Source: Megaleporinus macrocephalus (taxonomy: Eukaryota > Chordata > Actinopteri > Characiformes > Anostomidae). Taken from it: a DNA stretch of 64,000 nt. A program made the translations under genes and the position numbers. Positions 55,170-64,000 of this stretch are shown here, piece by piece. Where the stretch lies: contig CM038720.1 of NCBI GenBank assembly GCA_021613375.1, positions 3,431,182-3,495,181 on the forward strand, written 5' to 3'. Under the pieces are notes generated by a model that saw only the letters and a program-made list of their open reading frames with translations, searched no databases and was not told where the DNA came from. Numbering within the stretch: the first letter of the stretch is position 1; the number at the start of each line of letters is the position of its first letter.

Positions 55170-55718
55170 GCAATGTTTTCTGATAGAGGAGGTAATAATT
55201 AAATTTCAGTTAAAAAATAAAAACTAAATATGTAAACAGGTTTTTAAACTATTACACATGACTGCATATCAGAGGCATCAACAAATAAATGCCGGGTTTA
55301 ATTACAGGCGTAAAGAGCGAGACTGGATAACGACCGTGTAAACATGATTGATGGTCATATTTGGTACATGACATAAGTGTTAACTTGACCTCAGAAAAAA
55401 ACTGTAATGCAGGAAATGGGTCTTTAATTAAACAGCCTCTACACACGTGGAGATCATGTGCGTATATAGATCATCAGAGCCTCGCTGCAGGCGGTGGGCG
55501 TGCTGGGGGAATAGTGGGGGGGGGGGTGCATGCGTGTAAATGCTGGTGTTGCAGAGCGTGGTGCATTATGGCAAAGGTGATAGAGGAGAATAGCCGGATC
55601 TGTGAGGGGAGGGGCTACACGGTGGAAGACGAGTGCTCAGTCCAGCCAGGTGTTCCAGAACAAAGCGCAGCCAAGTGTGTGTGGATGTGCGTGAGTGACC
55701 CTTAAAAGCACAGCCGGC
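55170..55718. other. single-copy segment, nothing recognised
   Basis: About 550 bp between the 20-bp array and the GT tract. A run of nine or ten G is at about 55516-55526. Confidence 0.4.
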
Positions 55719-55720
55719 CC

Positions 55721-55730
55721 CTGTGTGTGT

Positions 55731-55802
<72 letters not shown>

Positions 55803-56359
55803 CTGTTTGTGTGTATATGAGTGTGTGTGTGTGTGTGTGAGTGTCTGTGTCTCTATGTGTGCTTCTGTGTGTGCATCTGTATGTGTGTGTGGCTGTTTGT
55901 GTGTGTATTTGTGTGTGTGCGTCTCTGTCTCTATGTGTGCATCTGTGTGTGTCTGTATGTGCATCTGCATGTACATGTGTATGTGTGTGGTTGTGTGTGT
56001 GTCTGTTTGTGTGTGGTTGTGTGTTTGTCTGTTTGTGTGTGGCAGTGTGTGCGTGCATCTGTGTGTGTGCATCTGTATGTGTGTGTGTGCATATTTGTGT
56101 GTGTGTGTCTCTGTATATATGTGTGGACCTGTGTGTGTATATGTGTGTATGTGTGTGTTTGTCTATGTGTATGTGTGTGTCTATGTGTTTGTGTGTGTCT
56201 GTGTGTCTGTGTCTGTGTGTGTGTGTGTGTTTGTGTATGTGTGTATTTGTGTGTAGCTGTGTGTTTGTGTGTGTTTGTGTATGTGTGTGTTTGTGTGTGT
56301 GTTTGTGAGTGTGTGTGTGTATGTGTGTGTTTGTGTGTGTATGTGTGTGTCTGTGTGTT

Positions 56360-56390
<31 letters not shown>

Positions 56391-56444
56391 TTGTGTGTGT
56401 CTGTGTGTTTGTGTATTTGTGTGTTTGTGTGTGTGTGTGTTTGT

Positions 56445-56492
<48 letters not shown>
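55721..56492 (+). repeat. long impure (GT)n tract
   Basis: About 770 bp of TG-rich sequence: pure at 55737-55800 and 56457-56490, interrupted by tct, ttt and tat triplets between. Cys-Val open frames on the plus strand are artefacts. Confidence 0.95.
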
Positions 56493-56494
56493 GA

Positions 56495-57250
56495 CTGGTG
56501 GGTTACAGGGGGGTGGCGGTGATGGGAGCGGTCTCACACCTGAGCGGTCTCACACCTGGCCCTCTGAGGCTGAGAGAGAACCTGCAGCAGCTTCTTCCTC
56601 TACGCTCTCTTTTCCTTTCTTTCATTATCACTCTGTTTAAACAAGCCAATTAAAGATTTGTTGCTAATGACAGTATCCACGGTAACCATGGCTACATGCT
56701 CCTGGAAAGCTGTGTTCTCTGAGAAAAACCTCCACGTCCAAAATAACATGCTGCAGGCTGTAAAACCATCAGCTACATCAACTGCACTGCACTGCAGGTG
56801 AGATATTAAGCTGCATTTTTGGGAAAATAATAAAGAAATTTTCACCTTTAATGTTTGCAAATTAGTCATCAATCACTTCCACATGACCGACTTCTCTTTA
56901 TCCTCAGTATTAATTCAGCTGAATTTATTACTGCTCCTTCAAGACAGACACAAATCAGTCACGAATAAGAGCCAACAGACAACAATCAGGCTAATTCCAC
57001 CACTCCACCCGCATTCCAGAAATGAAGGGGAGGAGTTTTGGGTTATGGACCGAAAGCTCGAGTTTTGTATGTTTCTTAAGGTTTTCAATATTAATCACAA
57101 TATGATATTATTCAAACCCCAAATACAAAAACCTGCTTAACAAACGAATATCTAAATAGTCCAATATGGAGTCCAGACCTACAAGGCAGTGCGTCATGTT
57201 TAACATATTTGTTGGTGGTTTTCTGGTATTTGTGAAATTTTTCCAAATTT
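56495..57250. other. single-copy segment, nothing recognised
   Basis: Unique-looking sequence with short unsupported open frames on both strands. Confidence 0.4.
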
Positions 57251-57254
57251 CATA

Positions 57255-58072
57255 AACTTAGTGTACAGGTAACGTCCTTGTGCTGGACTTAGTGTACAGG
57301 TAACGTCCTTGTGCTGGACTTAGTGTACAGATAACGTCCTTGTGCTGGACTTAGTGTACAGGTAATGTCCTTGTGCTGGACTTAGTGTACAGGTAATGTC
57401 CTTGTGCTGGATTTAGTGTACAGGTAATGTCCTTGTGCTGGATTTAGTGTACAGGTAACCTCCTTGTGCTGGACTTAGTGTACAGGTAACATCCTTGTGC
57501 TGGATTTAGTGTACAGGTAATGTCCTTATGCTGGATTTAGTATACAGGTAACATCCTTGTGCTGGATTTAGTGTACAGGTAATGTCCTTGTGCTGGATTT
57601 AGTATACAGGTAACGTCCTTGTGCTGGATTTAGTGTACAGGTAATGTCCTTGTGCTAGATTAAGTATACAGGTAATGTCCTTGTGCTGGATTTAGTATAC
57701 AGGTAATGTCCTTGTGCTGGATTTAGTATACAGGTAATGTCCTGGTGCTGGACTTAGTGTACAGGTAACGTTCTTGGGCTGGACTTAGTGTACAGGTAAC
57801 GTCCTTGTGCTGGACTTAGTGTACAGGTAACGTCCTTGTGCTGGACTTAGTGTACAGGTAACGTCCTTGTGCTGGACTTAGTGTACTGGTAACATTCTTG
57901 TGCTGGACTTAGTGTACAGGTAATGTCCTTGTGCTGGACTTAGTGTACAGGTAACGTCCTTGTGCTGGACTTAGTGTACAGGTAATGTCCTTGTGCTGGA
58001 CTTAGTGTACTGGTAACATTCTTGCGCTGGACTTAGTGTACAGGTAATGTCCTTGTGCTGGACTTAGTGTAT
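57255..58072 (+). repeat. 31-bp minisatellite
   Basis: About 26 copies of cttagtgtacaggtaatgtc followed by cttgtgctgga, with variants (acgtcc/atgtcc, gatttagtatac). Confidence 0.95.
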
Positions 58073-58548
58073 CCCCCTCTCTCTCACTTTCTTCTTTGTG
58101 CTCCTCTCTTTCTGTTTTCTATTCATTTTCTCTCTTTTTCTCTCAGTCTTTCTCCTTTTTCTGTTTCTTTTATTTTGTCCCTCTCTCTTTCTCTTTTGTG
58201 CTATCTGTTTTCTCTGTTTCTCCTTTTCTCTCTCTCCTTCTTGTTTTTCTCTGCTTCTCTTTCTCTTTTTCCCTCCTCCTCTTTTTTTCTTCTTACCTGT
58301 CCATTGCCTGCATCTCTCCTCTCTCTTTCCTTTACTGCACATCTCTCTCCCTCTCTCTTTCTCAATTCTTCTATCCCCTTTCTTTCTTGACTTATTTCTC
58401 TCCCTCTATACTTTTCATATATCTCTCATCTCAGCTTTCCCACTGCTTCTCTTTTCTCTGCTGCCTCTCTCTCTCTCTGTATCTCATCTTCTTTTTCTTT
58501 TTCATTTTCTATCCCACTCTCTCCTCTCTCTCCTGTTCCTTTACTGTG

Positions 58549-58609
<61 letters not shown>

Positions 58610-58657
58610 TATTCTTTTCTTCCTTCTCTTTTCTTTTTCATTTTCTCTCCCACTCTT

Positions 58658-58704
<47 letters not shown>

Positions 58705-58904
58705 TATTCTTTTCTTCCTTCTCTTTTCTTTTTCTTTTTCTCTCCCACTCTTTCTCCCTCCCTCTCTCTCTCTCTCTCTCTATTATTCTTTTCTTCCTTC
58801 TCTTTTCTTTTTCATTTTCTCTCCCACTCTTTCTCCCTCTCTCTCTCTCTCCCTATTATTCTTTTCTTCCTTCTCTTTTCTTTTTCATTTTCTCTCCCAC
58901 TCTT

Positions 58905-58969
<65 letters not shown>

Positions 58970-59030
58970 ATCTTTCCTCTGGTCTCTTATTCCTCTCTCT
59001 CTTTTTTATCCACCCACTCCCTTTATCTGT
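58073..59030 (+). repeat. pyrimidine tract with a nested macro-repeat
   Basis: CT-rich throughout. Between 58605 and 58915 a block of about 65 bp (tattattcttttcttccttc then tcttttctttttcattttct) recurs four times, separated by pure CT runs of different length (from about 10 to 50 bp). Confidence 0.92.
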
Positions 59031-59247
59031 CCGGGTTAGGGCAGGCCAGTGTCCTTTGTGAGAAAGGAGGGAAGAGGTGAGGGTGACGGAGGAGTGCGTG
59101 TGGGTTTGAATGGGTTCGGTGCGATCGTGTTGTTTTTAATGTTATATTTAAATCAGAGGCGACGAGCGGTGACGAGCGCTTGGCAGCGGCGCGGATCTCC
59201 AGTGCCAAAAACAAGAAATGGAAACGCTCCTGAAAACCTGGTGCAGC

Positions 59248-59297
<50 letters not shown>

Positions 59298-59312
59298 GAG
59301 AGAGAGAGAGAC
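59248..59312 (+). repeat. (GA)n microsatellite
   Basis: GA dinucleotides with one gcga interruption. Confidence 0.95.
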
Positions 59313-59522
59313 ACATGGAAGGAGAGAGAGATGAAGGGTGATGTTTTGCTTAGCTCTGGGAAACGAGGAGGCCTTTCAGGAACAGCGTAGACCCGAGATG
59401 CTACCCAGAGTTCCGTACAGTTCCAGACCGTGTGGAGAACATTTCTGCATAATTAAGCAGTTATGATGTAAACAAAGTCATTCCGAGAGGTCTGGACGTG
59501 AAACGCTCCATTCCAGAACATC

Positions 59523-60152
59523 TCACAGTGGTGGTGAATGGAACCAGATGTCCACCTCCTCACAGAAAGCTATTACATGAACAGCTGCTGGCTGGCATGG
59601 GCTGCAGGGAGCTCCAGCTGCCATCATGGCCAACCTATGTCTTCTTGGGTGTTTAACTCCAAGATAATGCAACAGTGGTGTCAGAAGTGGGAGGTCTGAT
59701 AGAAGACTGTGGTAGAAGAGGCAGCATGGTTAAGAGCAGCAGTAGAGGGACAACGAAGGAAGCAGAAGAAGTGTGGATGTCTGGATGGCCTGGTCTGAAA
59801 GTCTGGAGGACTTGCTGGTGGAGCAGCAGGGTAGCATTAGCCGTGGCTCGGACACTGCCAGCTGCTGGTGGAGCTGAGTGTGATGGCTCAGCAGGCATGT
59901 ACGGCAGTCAACAAGCAAGATATCCACACTTCTGCTTCCTTGCTACCATGCTGCCTCTTCTACCGCAGTCTTCTACCAGACCGCCCACTTCTGACACCAC
60001 TGTTGCATTATCTTGGAGTTAAACACCCAAGAAGACATAAGTTGGCCATGATGGCAGCTGGAGCTCCCTGCAGCCCATGCCAGCCAGCAGCTGTTCATGT
60101 AATAGCTTTCTCTAAGGAGGTGGACGTCTGGTTCCATTCACCACCACTGTGA
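59523..60152. mobile_element. foldback element with about 210-bp inverted arms
   Basis: The left arm (59523-59731) and right arm (59946-60152) are near-perfect inverted copies: agtggtggtgaatggaacca at the outer left returns inverted at the outer right, and gcatgggctgcagggagctc and aactccaagataatgcaaca are also mirrored. The spacer of about 215 bp includes further partly mirrored sequence (gcagcagtagagggacaacg). It is non-coding. The outer arm belongs to the dispersed repeat also seen at 1340-1480. Confidence 0.85.
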
Positions 60153-60159
60153 GCAGTTC

Positions 60160-60305
60160 TGACTCCAGAGTCAGTGCTCTTGAGCGAGGCACCTAACCCC
60201 CAACAGTTCCCTGGGTACTGTGGACAGGGCTGTTTGCCAATCTGGGCAAGTGTGCTCAATGCCCCCTAGTGTGTGGGTGTTTCACTGCACAGATGGGTTA
60301 CATTC
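60160..60305 (+). mobile_element. dispersed teleost repeat, single copy
   Basis: Reads gtcagtgctcttgagcgagg, cagggctgtttgccaatctg and ggcaagtgtgctcaatgccc. It is related in opposite orientation to 28641-28820 and supplies the unexpanded version of the roughly 50-bp array unit (ccccctagtgtgtgggtgtt). Confidence 0.55.
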
Positions 60306-60377
60306 TGCTGTGTGCAAACACAAGATCTGAATTCAATTCTAGGTTCTGTATAGCAAAGTTGTCCCCCAAATAACATG

Positions 60378-60470
60378 AAGACCCCTGGTTCCTATCATCA
60401 TCACTGTAAAGAACTCTGAACCAAACCATTACGTTCACATTCCAACCAGTAAATTTAACAGAAATGATGG
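60378..60470 (+). mobile_element. dispersed repeat 3' part, unexpanded progenitor of the 21-bp array
   Basis: Reads agacccctggttcctatcat and then catcactgtaaagaactctg, containing just one unit of the type repeated at 1650-2050, then aaccattacgttcacattcc. Confidence 0.6.
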
Positions 60471-60474
60471 GAAT

Positions 60475-61240
60475 CCTCGTTGAAGTGGCTCTAAAAGTGC
60501 TGACTGTGTGATTTCTGACACTGTATGACCCATTCTTATCTATAAGGACGACGGTAGCTACATTAGCATTGTAGCTCCAGAGTAAGCTTACTTAATATCT
60601 TAATACATATACAGAATCTACATAAACAAGTTAATGGAGCATCAATGGTTCGTCAACAAAGCCTATCCACTGACCAAGTTTGGACCAAAGGAGCTGACTC
60701 TACATCAAGTTGGATTTAGGGCCGGCCTCAGATCCATTCTGACTGGCGCAGTGTTATCGTCCTCCGGGGCAAGCACAGAGTCACAAACACTGAGTCACCG
60801 CGTCCGCATGAGTGTGCGTGTGCTGGAGTTTGGAGTAAGTCTGCACGCTCGACACTCGGTGTGCTTTGAGCGAGGAGTGTTCCTATAAAGCTTTCATGGA
60901 GGACTCTGAGTCATAAAGGTTGCATCACTTCATGCTGCCTTACATAATCAAAAATAAACAACAATACAAGCACCGCCTCACCAAACCTGGCCGAGCTGGA
61001 GTCCCACTGGAGTACTATCGTTTCACCCATTGGCGTAGGAACTGGCGTGTCCCACCCAATATCAGGGCGAGGTCAGTGATGAGAGCAGTGAACAACAATA
61101 TATACTGCAATAAAGTGACTTTAGTATAATGTGTTGTTATGGTAGCAGACTAGGAGGGTTTGGGTTAGCTAACGTTTCTATTAACTTTTCTCAGAAAGTA
61201 CTCTGAAATGTAAATTTAAATTCTTCTCTGGCCACGCCCC
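60475..61240. other. single-copy segment, nothing recognised
   Basis: Contains small plus-strand frames (60634-60888, 60920-61129) without recognisable domains. Confidence 0.35.
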
Positions 61241-61244
61241 AAAC

Positions 61245-61625
61245 TGCAGACCAGGGGCGTAGCTAGCCCTAGTTTAGATTTTAATTGAGTCCCACCACCG
61301 CTAGGGATTATAGTAAAAAACGTTTTTTTTCTTTTAACTGACAACTGTACCATGTAATGTGAGTATCTTGTTTAGTTTGTAAAGTGATCTTTAATTGGAT
61401 TTATCTAATAATAATCAGACGTACAGATAATATTGTATTTTGTTAATTTATTTGTAATTTACTGTAATTCCACAAATGTTGCTCTACGGCACTACACATA
61501 TAGTGATTTACTACCTTACCTACAGTGGAATCAGCTTATAGGTAATATTAAGGGGATAGGGTGGGCTTTGATTCATATTAGCAAATGTGTCCCCCCCAAT
61601 GTCAAACCCGGTCCTACGCCCTTGG
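61245..61625. mobile_element. dispersed repeat with inverted 'ggggcgtag' ends
   Basis: The left end reads gaccaggggcgtagctagcc and the right end aacccggtcctacgcccttg, which are inverted relatives. The inner phrase tgtgtccccccaatgtcaaa is familiar from fish repeats (from memory). Non-coding. Confidence 0.45.
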
Positions 61626-61689
61626 TTTCACCACACCCTGTCTGTGAGGTTTATGGTGGATTCACACAGGATAAGAAGTCTCAGGGTTA

Positions 61690-62200
61690 ATGACAACAAC
61701 AATGGCTGCATCTGAAATGACCTACTTAGACAGTACGTACTAGACTGGGCCCAGTGGTCACTGCATGCTTTCAGTATGCGAGTGTTTAGTATCCACACAA
61801 CCTCGGACAATCTACGTCCACCATCTGACCAACACCCTTTAACACAAGACCACCACTGTAAACATCGCACTATTCATTACAAGCTCCATACGGACTTTAT
61901 TTTAGATCCTGTTTGTGACACTGAGCTGCTTCTTCATCATGTTTCCGTACTGAACCAGGAGGAAGTAGCAATTCACTACATACACACATTCCTCAGCTTC
62001 CTCAGCTCCAGTTGACGCGTACTTTCAAATGTCTCCAGATTCAGGTGGTCAACCGGGGGGATTTTACGTTCTGCCCTATGGATATTGTGTATTTGGACAC
62101 ACTGGCTGATCTTGCCTGCTTTCACGAACCGTGATTTCAGACCCAGCCGATGTTTCTTTCTGGATCTTCTTCACTTGGACACTAAAGTTTGTGTCAGAAG
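61690..62200. other. segment with a possible dispersed-repeat fragment
   Basis: The phrase tgcatctgaaatgacctact, followed by tagacagtacgtactagact, is typical of a repeat found near fish genes (from memory). The rest is not recognised. Confidence 0.3.
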
Positions 62201-62207
62201 TAGGGAA

Positions 62208-63175
62208 GTAAGTGGTTAGTATGGTGGTGTAGTGGTTAGTAAGGTGGTGTAGTGGTTAGTATGGTGGTGTAGTGGTTAGTATGGTGGTGTAGTGGTTAGT
62301 AAGGTGGTATAGTGGTTAGTACGGTGGTGTAGTGGTTAGTATGGTGGTGTAGTGGTTAGTAAGGTGGTGTAGTGGTTAGTATGGTGGTGTAGTGGTTAGT
62401 ACGGTGGTGTAGTGGTTAGTACAGTGGTGTGGTGGTTAGTACGGTGGTGTAGTGGTTAGTACAGTGGTGTAGTGGTTAGTACGGTGGTGTAGTGGTTAGT
62501 ACGGTGGTATAGTGGTTAGTACGGTGGTGTAGTAGTTAGTATGGTGGTGTAGTGGTTAGTATGGTGGTGTAGTGGTTAGTACGGTGGTGTAGTGGTTAGT
62601 ATGGTGGTGTAGTGGTTAGTACGGTGGTGTAGTGGTTAGTACGGTGGTGTAGTGGTTAGTATGGTGGTGTAGTGGTTAGTACGGTGGTGTAGTGGTTAGT
62701 ATGGTGGTGTAGTGGTTAGTATGGTGGTGTAGTGGTTAGTACGGTGGTGTAGTGGTTAGTACGGTGGTGTAGTGGTTAGTATGGTGGTGTAGTGGTTAGT
62801 ACAGTGGTGTAGTGGTTAGTATGGTGGTGTAGTAGTTAGTATGGTGGTGTAGTGGTTAGTATGGTGGTGTAGTGGTTAGTATGGTGGTGTAGTGGTTAGT
62901 ACGGTGGTGTAGTGGTTAGTAGTTATCATAGTTATCATAGTGGTGTAGTGGTTAGTACGGTGGTGTACTGGTTATCATAGTGGTGTAGTGGTTAACACTG
63001 TGGTGTACTGGTTAGCACGGTGGTGTAGTGGTTAGTATGGTGGTGTAGTGGTTAGTATGGTGGTGTACTGGTTAGCACGGTGGTGTAGTGGTTATCATAG
63101 TGGTGTAGTGGTTAGCACGGTGGTGTACTGGTTAGCACGGTGGTGTAGTGGATAGCGTGCTGGTGTAGGGGTCAG
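62208..63175 (-). repeat. 20-bp minisatellite, inverted relative of the 52.5-55.2-kb array
   Basis: About 48 copies of gtagtggttagtatggtggt, the reverse complement of the ACCACTACACCACCATACTA unit. After 62930 it becomes irregular (gttatcatagtggtgtagtg, gttagcacggtggtgtactg). Confidence 0.95.
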
Positions 63176-63640
63176 TGTGGTGTAGAGGTCAGTGTGATCC
63201 TGACAAGCAGGATAAAGTGGAAGATGATGGACGGATAGTGAACTACTTTCACGACTGTAGTCACTACCACAATGCTAACGGCTGTTTTTCCGCTTTTTCT
63301 TTCTCTCTCTGTTTTAATTAGTGAACTCTCTGCAGTAATTACCAACAGATTCACTCACCTTTCAGTCTAACTCGTCCCTCTGGGATTAGAGCAGTGTGCA
63401 AGATAACCCCACCCCGCTCTGGCATTCGGGGGGTCCCATAATGGTTGGCTACTCCAGTGTTAGCTGACTGCTAACTTACTCACAGCTAATGCTTTAATGG
63501 CAACAGTGTTCCTGTTTTAGAATTTCTGCTTCTAGAGATGATCTTTTCTAGCTCGGTACTCCTTCCACACATTACCATCTCGTTCTCTGTCTGCTACAGC
63601 GCCACCCAGAGGCAGACCAGTGCTGCAGCTCCAGTAAGAG
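63176..63640. other. single-copy segment, nothing recognised
   Basis: Unique-looking sequence between the last two arrays; no exon recognised. Confidence 0.4.
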
Positions 63641-63645
63641 TACCA

Positions 63646-64000
63646 AAGATTCATACTGGATTATAATTTCTCCACAGTTATTACAGTCAGACTGTAAACA
63701 CTACACACACTGCAGATTCATACTGGATTAAATAAAATCACAGTTATTACTGTCAGACTCTTACACACTACACACACTGCAGATTCATACTGGATTAAAT
63801 CACTCCACAGTTATTACTGTCCGACTGTACACACTAAACTCACTGCAGATTCATACTGGATTAAAATCACTCCACAGTTATTACTGTCAGACTGTACACA
63901 CCACACACACTGCAGATTCATACTGGATTAAAATCACTCCACAGTTATTACTGCCAGACTGTACACACTACACACACTGCAGATTCATACTGGATTAAAA
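63646..64000 (+). repeat. tandem repeat of about 62-66 bp, cut by the window end
   Basis: Five or more units with gcagattcatactggattaa, ccacagttattactgtcaga and ctgtacacactacacacact, separated by small indels. Confidence 0.9.

Noticed and set aside
55721..56522. Cys-Val-rich frames of up to 233 codons
   Set aside because: Translations of an impure GT microsatellite.
59675..60022. 115-codon plus-strand frame within the foldback element
   Set aside because: It runs across an inverted-repeat element, and overlapping frames exist on the other strand as mirror images; no domain.

Overview
This window is eukaryotic, almost certainly from a teleost fish. It holds one recognisable multi-exon gene with GT-AG introns, very abundant micro- and minisatellites, and remnants of fish-type Tc1 transposons, an L2-like LINE and several dispersed repeats. 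Some of these repeats resemble ones common in otophysan fishes such as characins; that placement rests on memory and is weak. There are no operons, CRISPR arrays or convincing bacterial features.

The gene is on the minus strand: a Kv channel-interacting protein 1 (kcnip1) orthologue. I could assemble it completely by hand. The stop codon is at 3231-3233, the common exons lie at 3.2, 5.6, 6.0, 9.1, 10.8, 11.0 and 16.3 kb, and two alternative first coding exons lie at 32.3 kb (exon 1A) and 45.7 kb (exon 1B). Each first exon encodes 19 residues with an N-terminal Met-Gly myristoylation-type start and ends in the same splice phase. Either joins exon 2 to give a 215-residue protein with four EF-hands, the first degenerate. 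Every junction is GT-AG and phase-consistent.

Layout: 0-3.2 kb holds an AT-rich minisatellite, a dispersed repeat that has expanded into a 21-bp array, and the probable 3' UTR. From 3.3 to 9.1 kb, introns 7 and 5 are almost filled by one 20-bp minisatellite family in opposite orientations, bracketing exons 6 and 7. From 9.5 to 16.3 kb lie further arrays (27-, 56-, about 64- and 10-bp units, long TA and GT tracts). From 17 to 32 kb (intron 1) are inverted copies of a Tc1-like fragment, a long inverted-repeat element with a dead Tc1 transposase inside it, a 37-bp array, a roughly 50-bp array, a 29-bp array, a 42-bp array and a 57-bp-arm hairpin just inside the exon 1A intron. From 33 to 45 kb are pyrimidine tracts, more minisatellites, an L2-like reverse transcriptase fossil, about 1 kb of telomere-like TTAGGG variants, and a Tc1 relic whose coding sequence has become a 31-bp minisatellite. 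From 46 to 64 kb, upstream of kcnip1, there are only repeats and unannotated single-copy DNA; no other gene was recognised.

The main themes are: (1) tandem alternative first exons of kcnip1; (2) inverted, mutually complementary minisatellites flanking exons 6-7, an arrangement known elsewhere to favour circular RNA or exon skipping; (3) repeated birth of minisatellites inside transposable elements, in several cases with the unexpanded progenitor still present in the same window. No novel multi-gene system was found.
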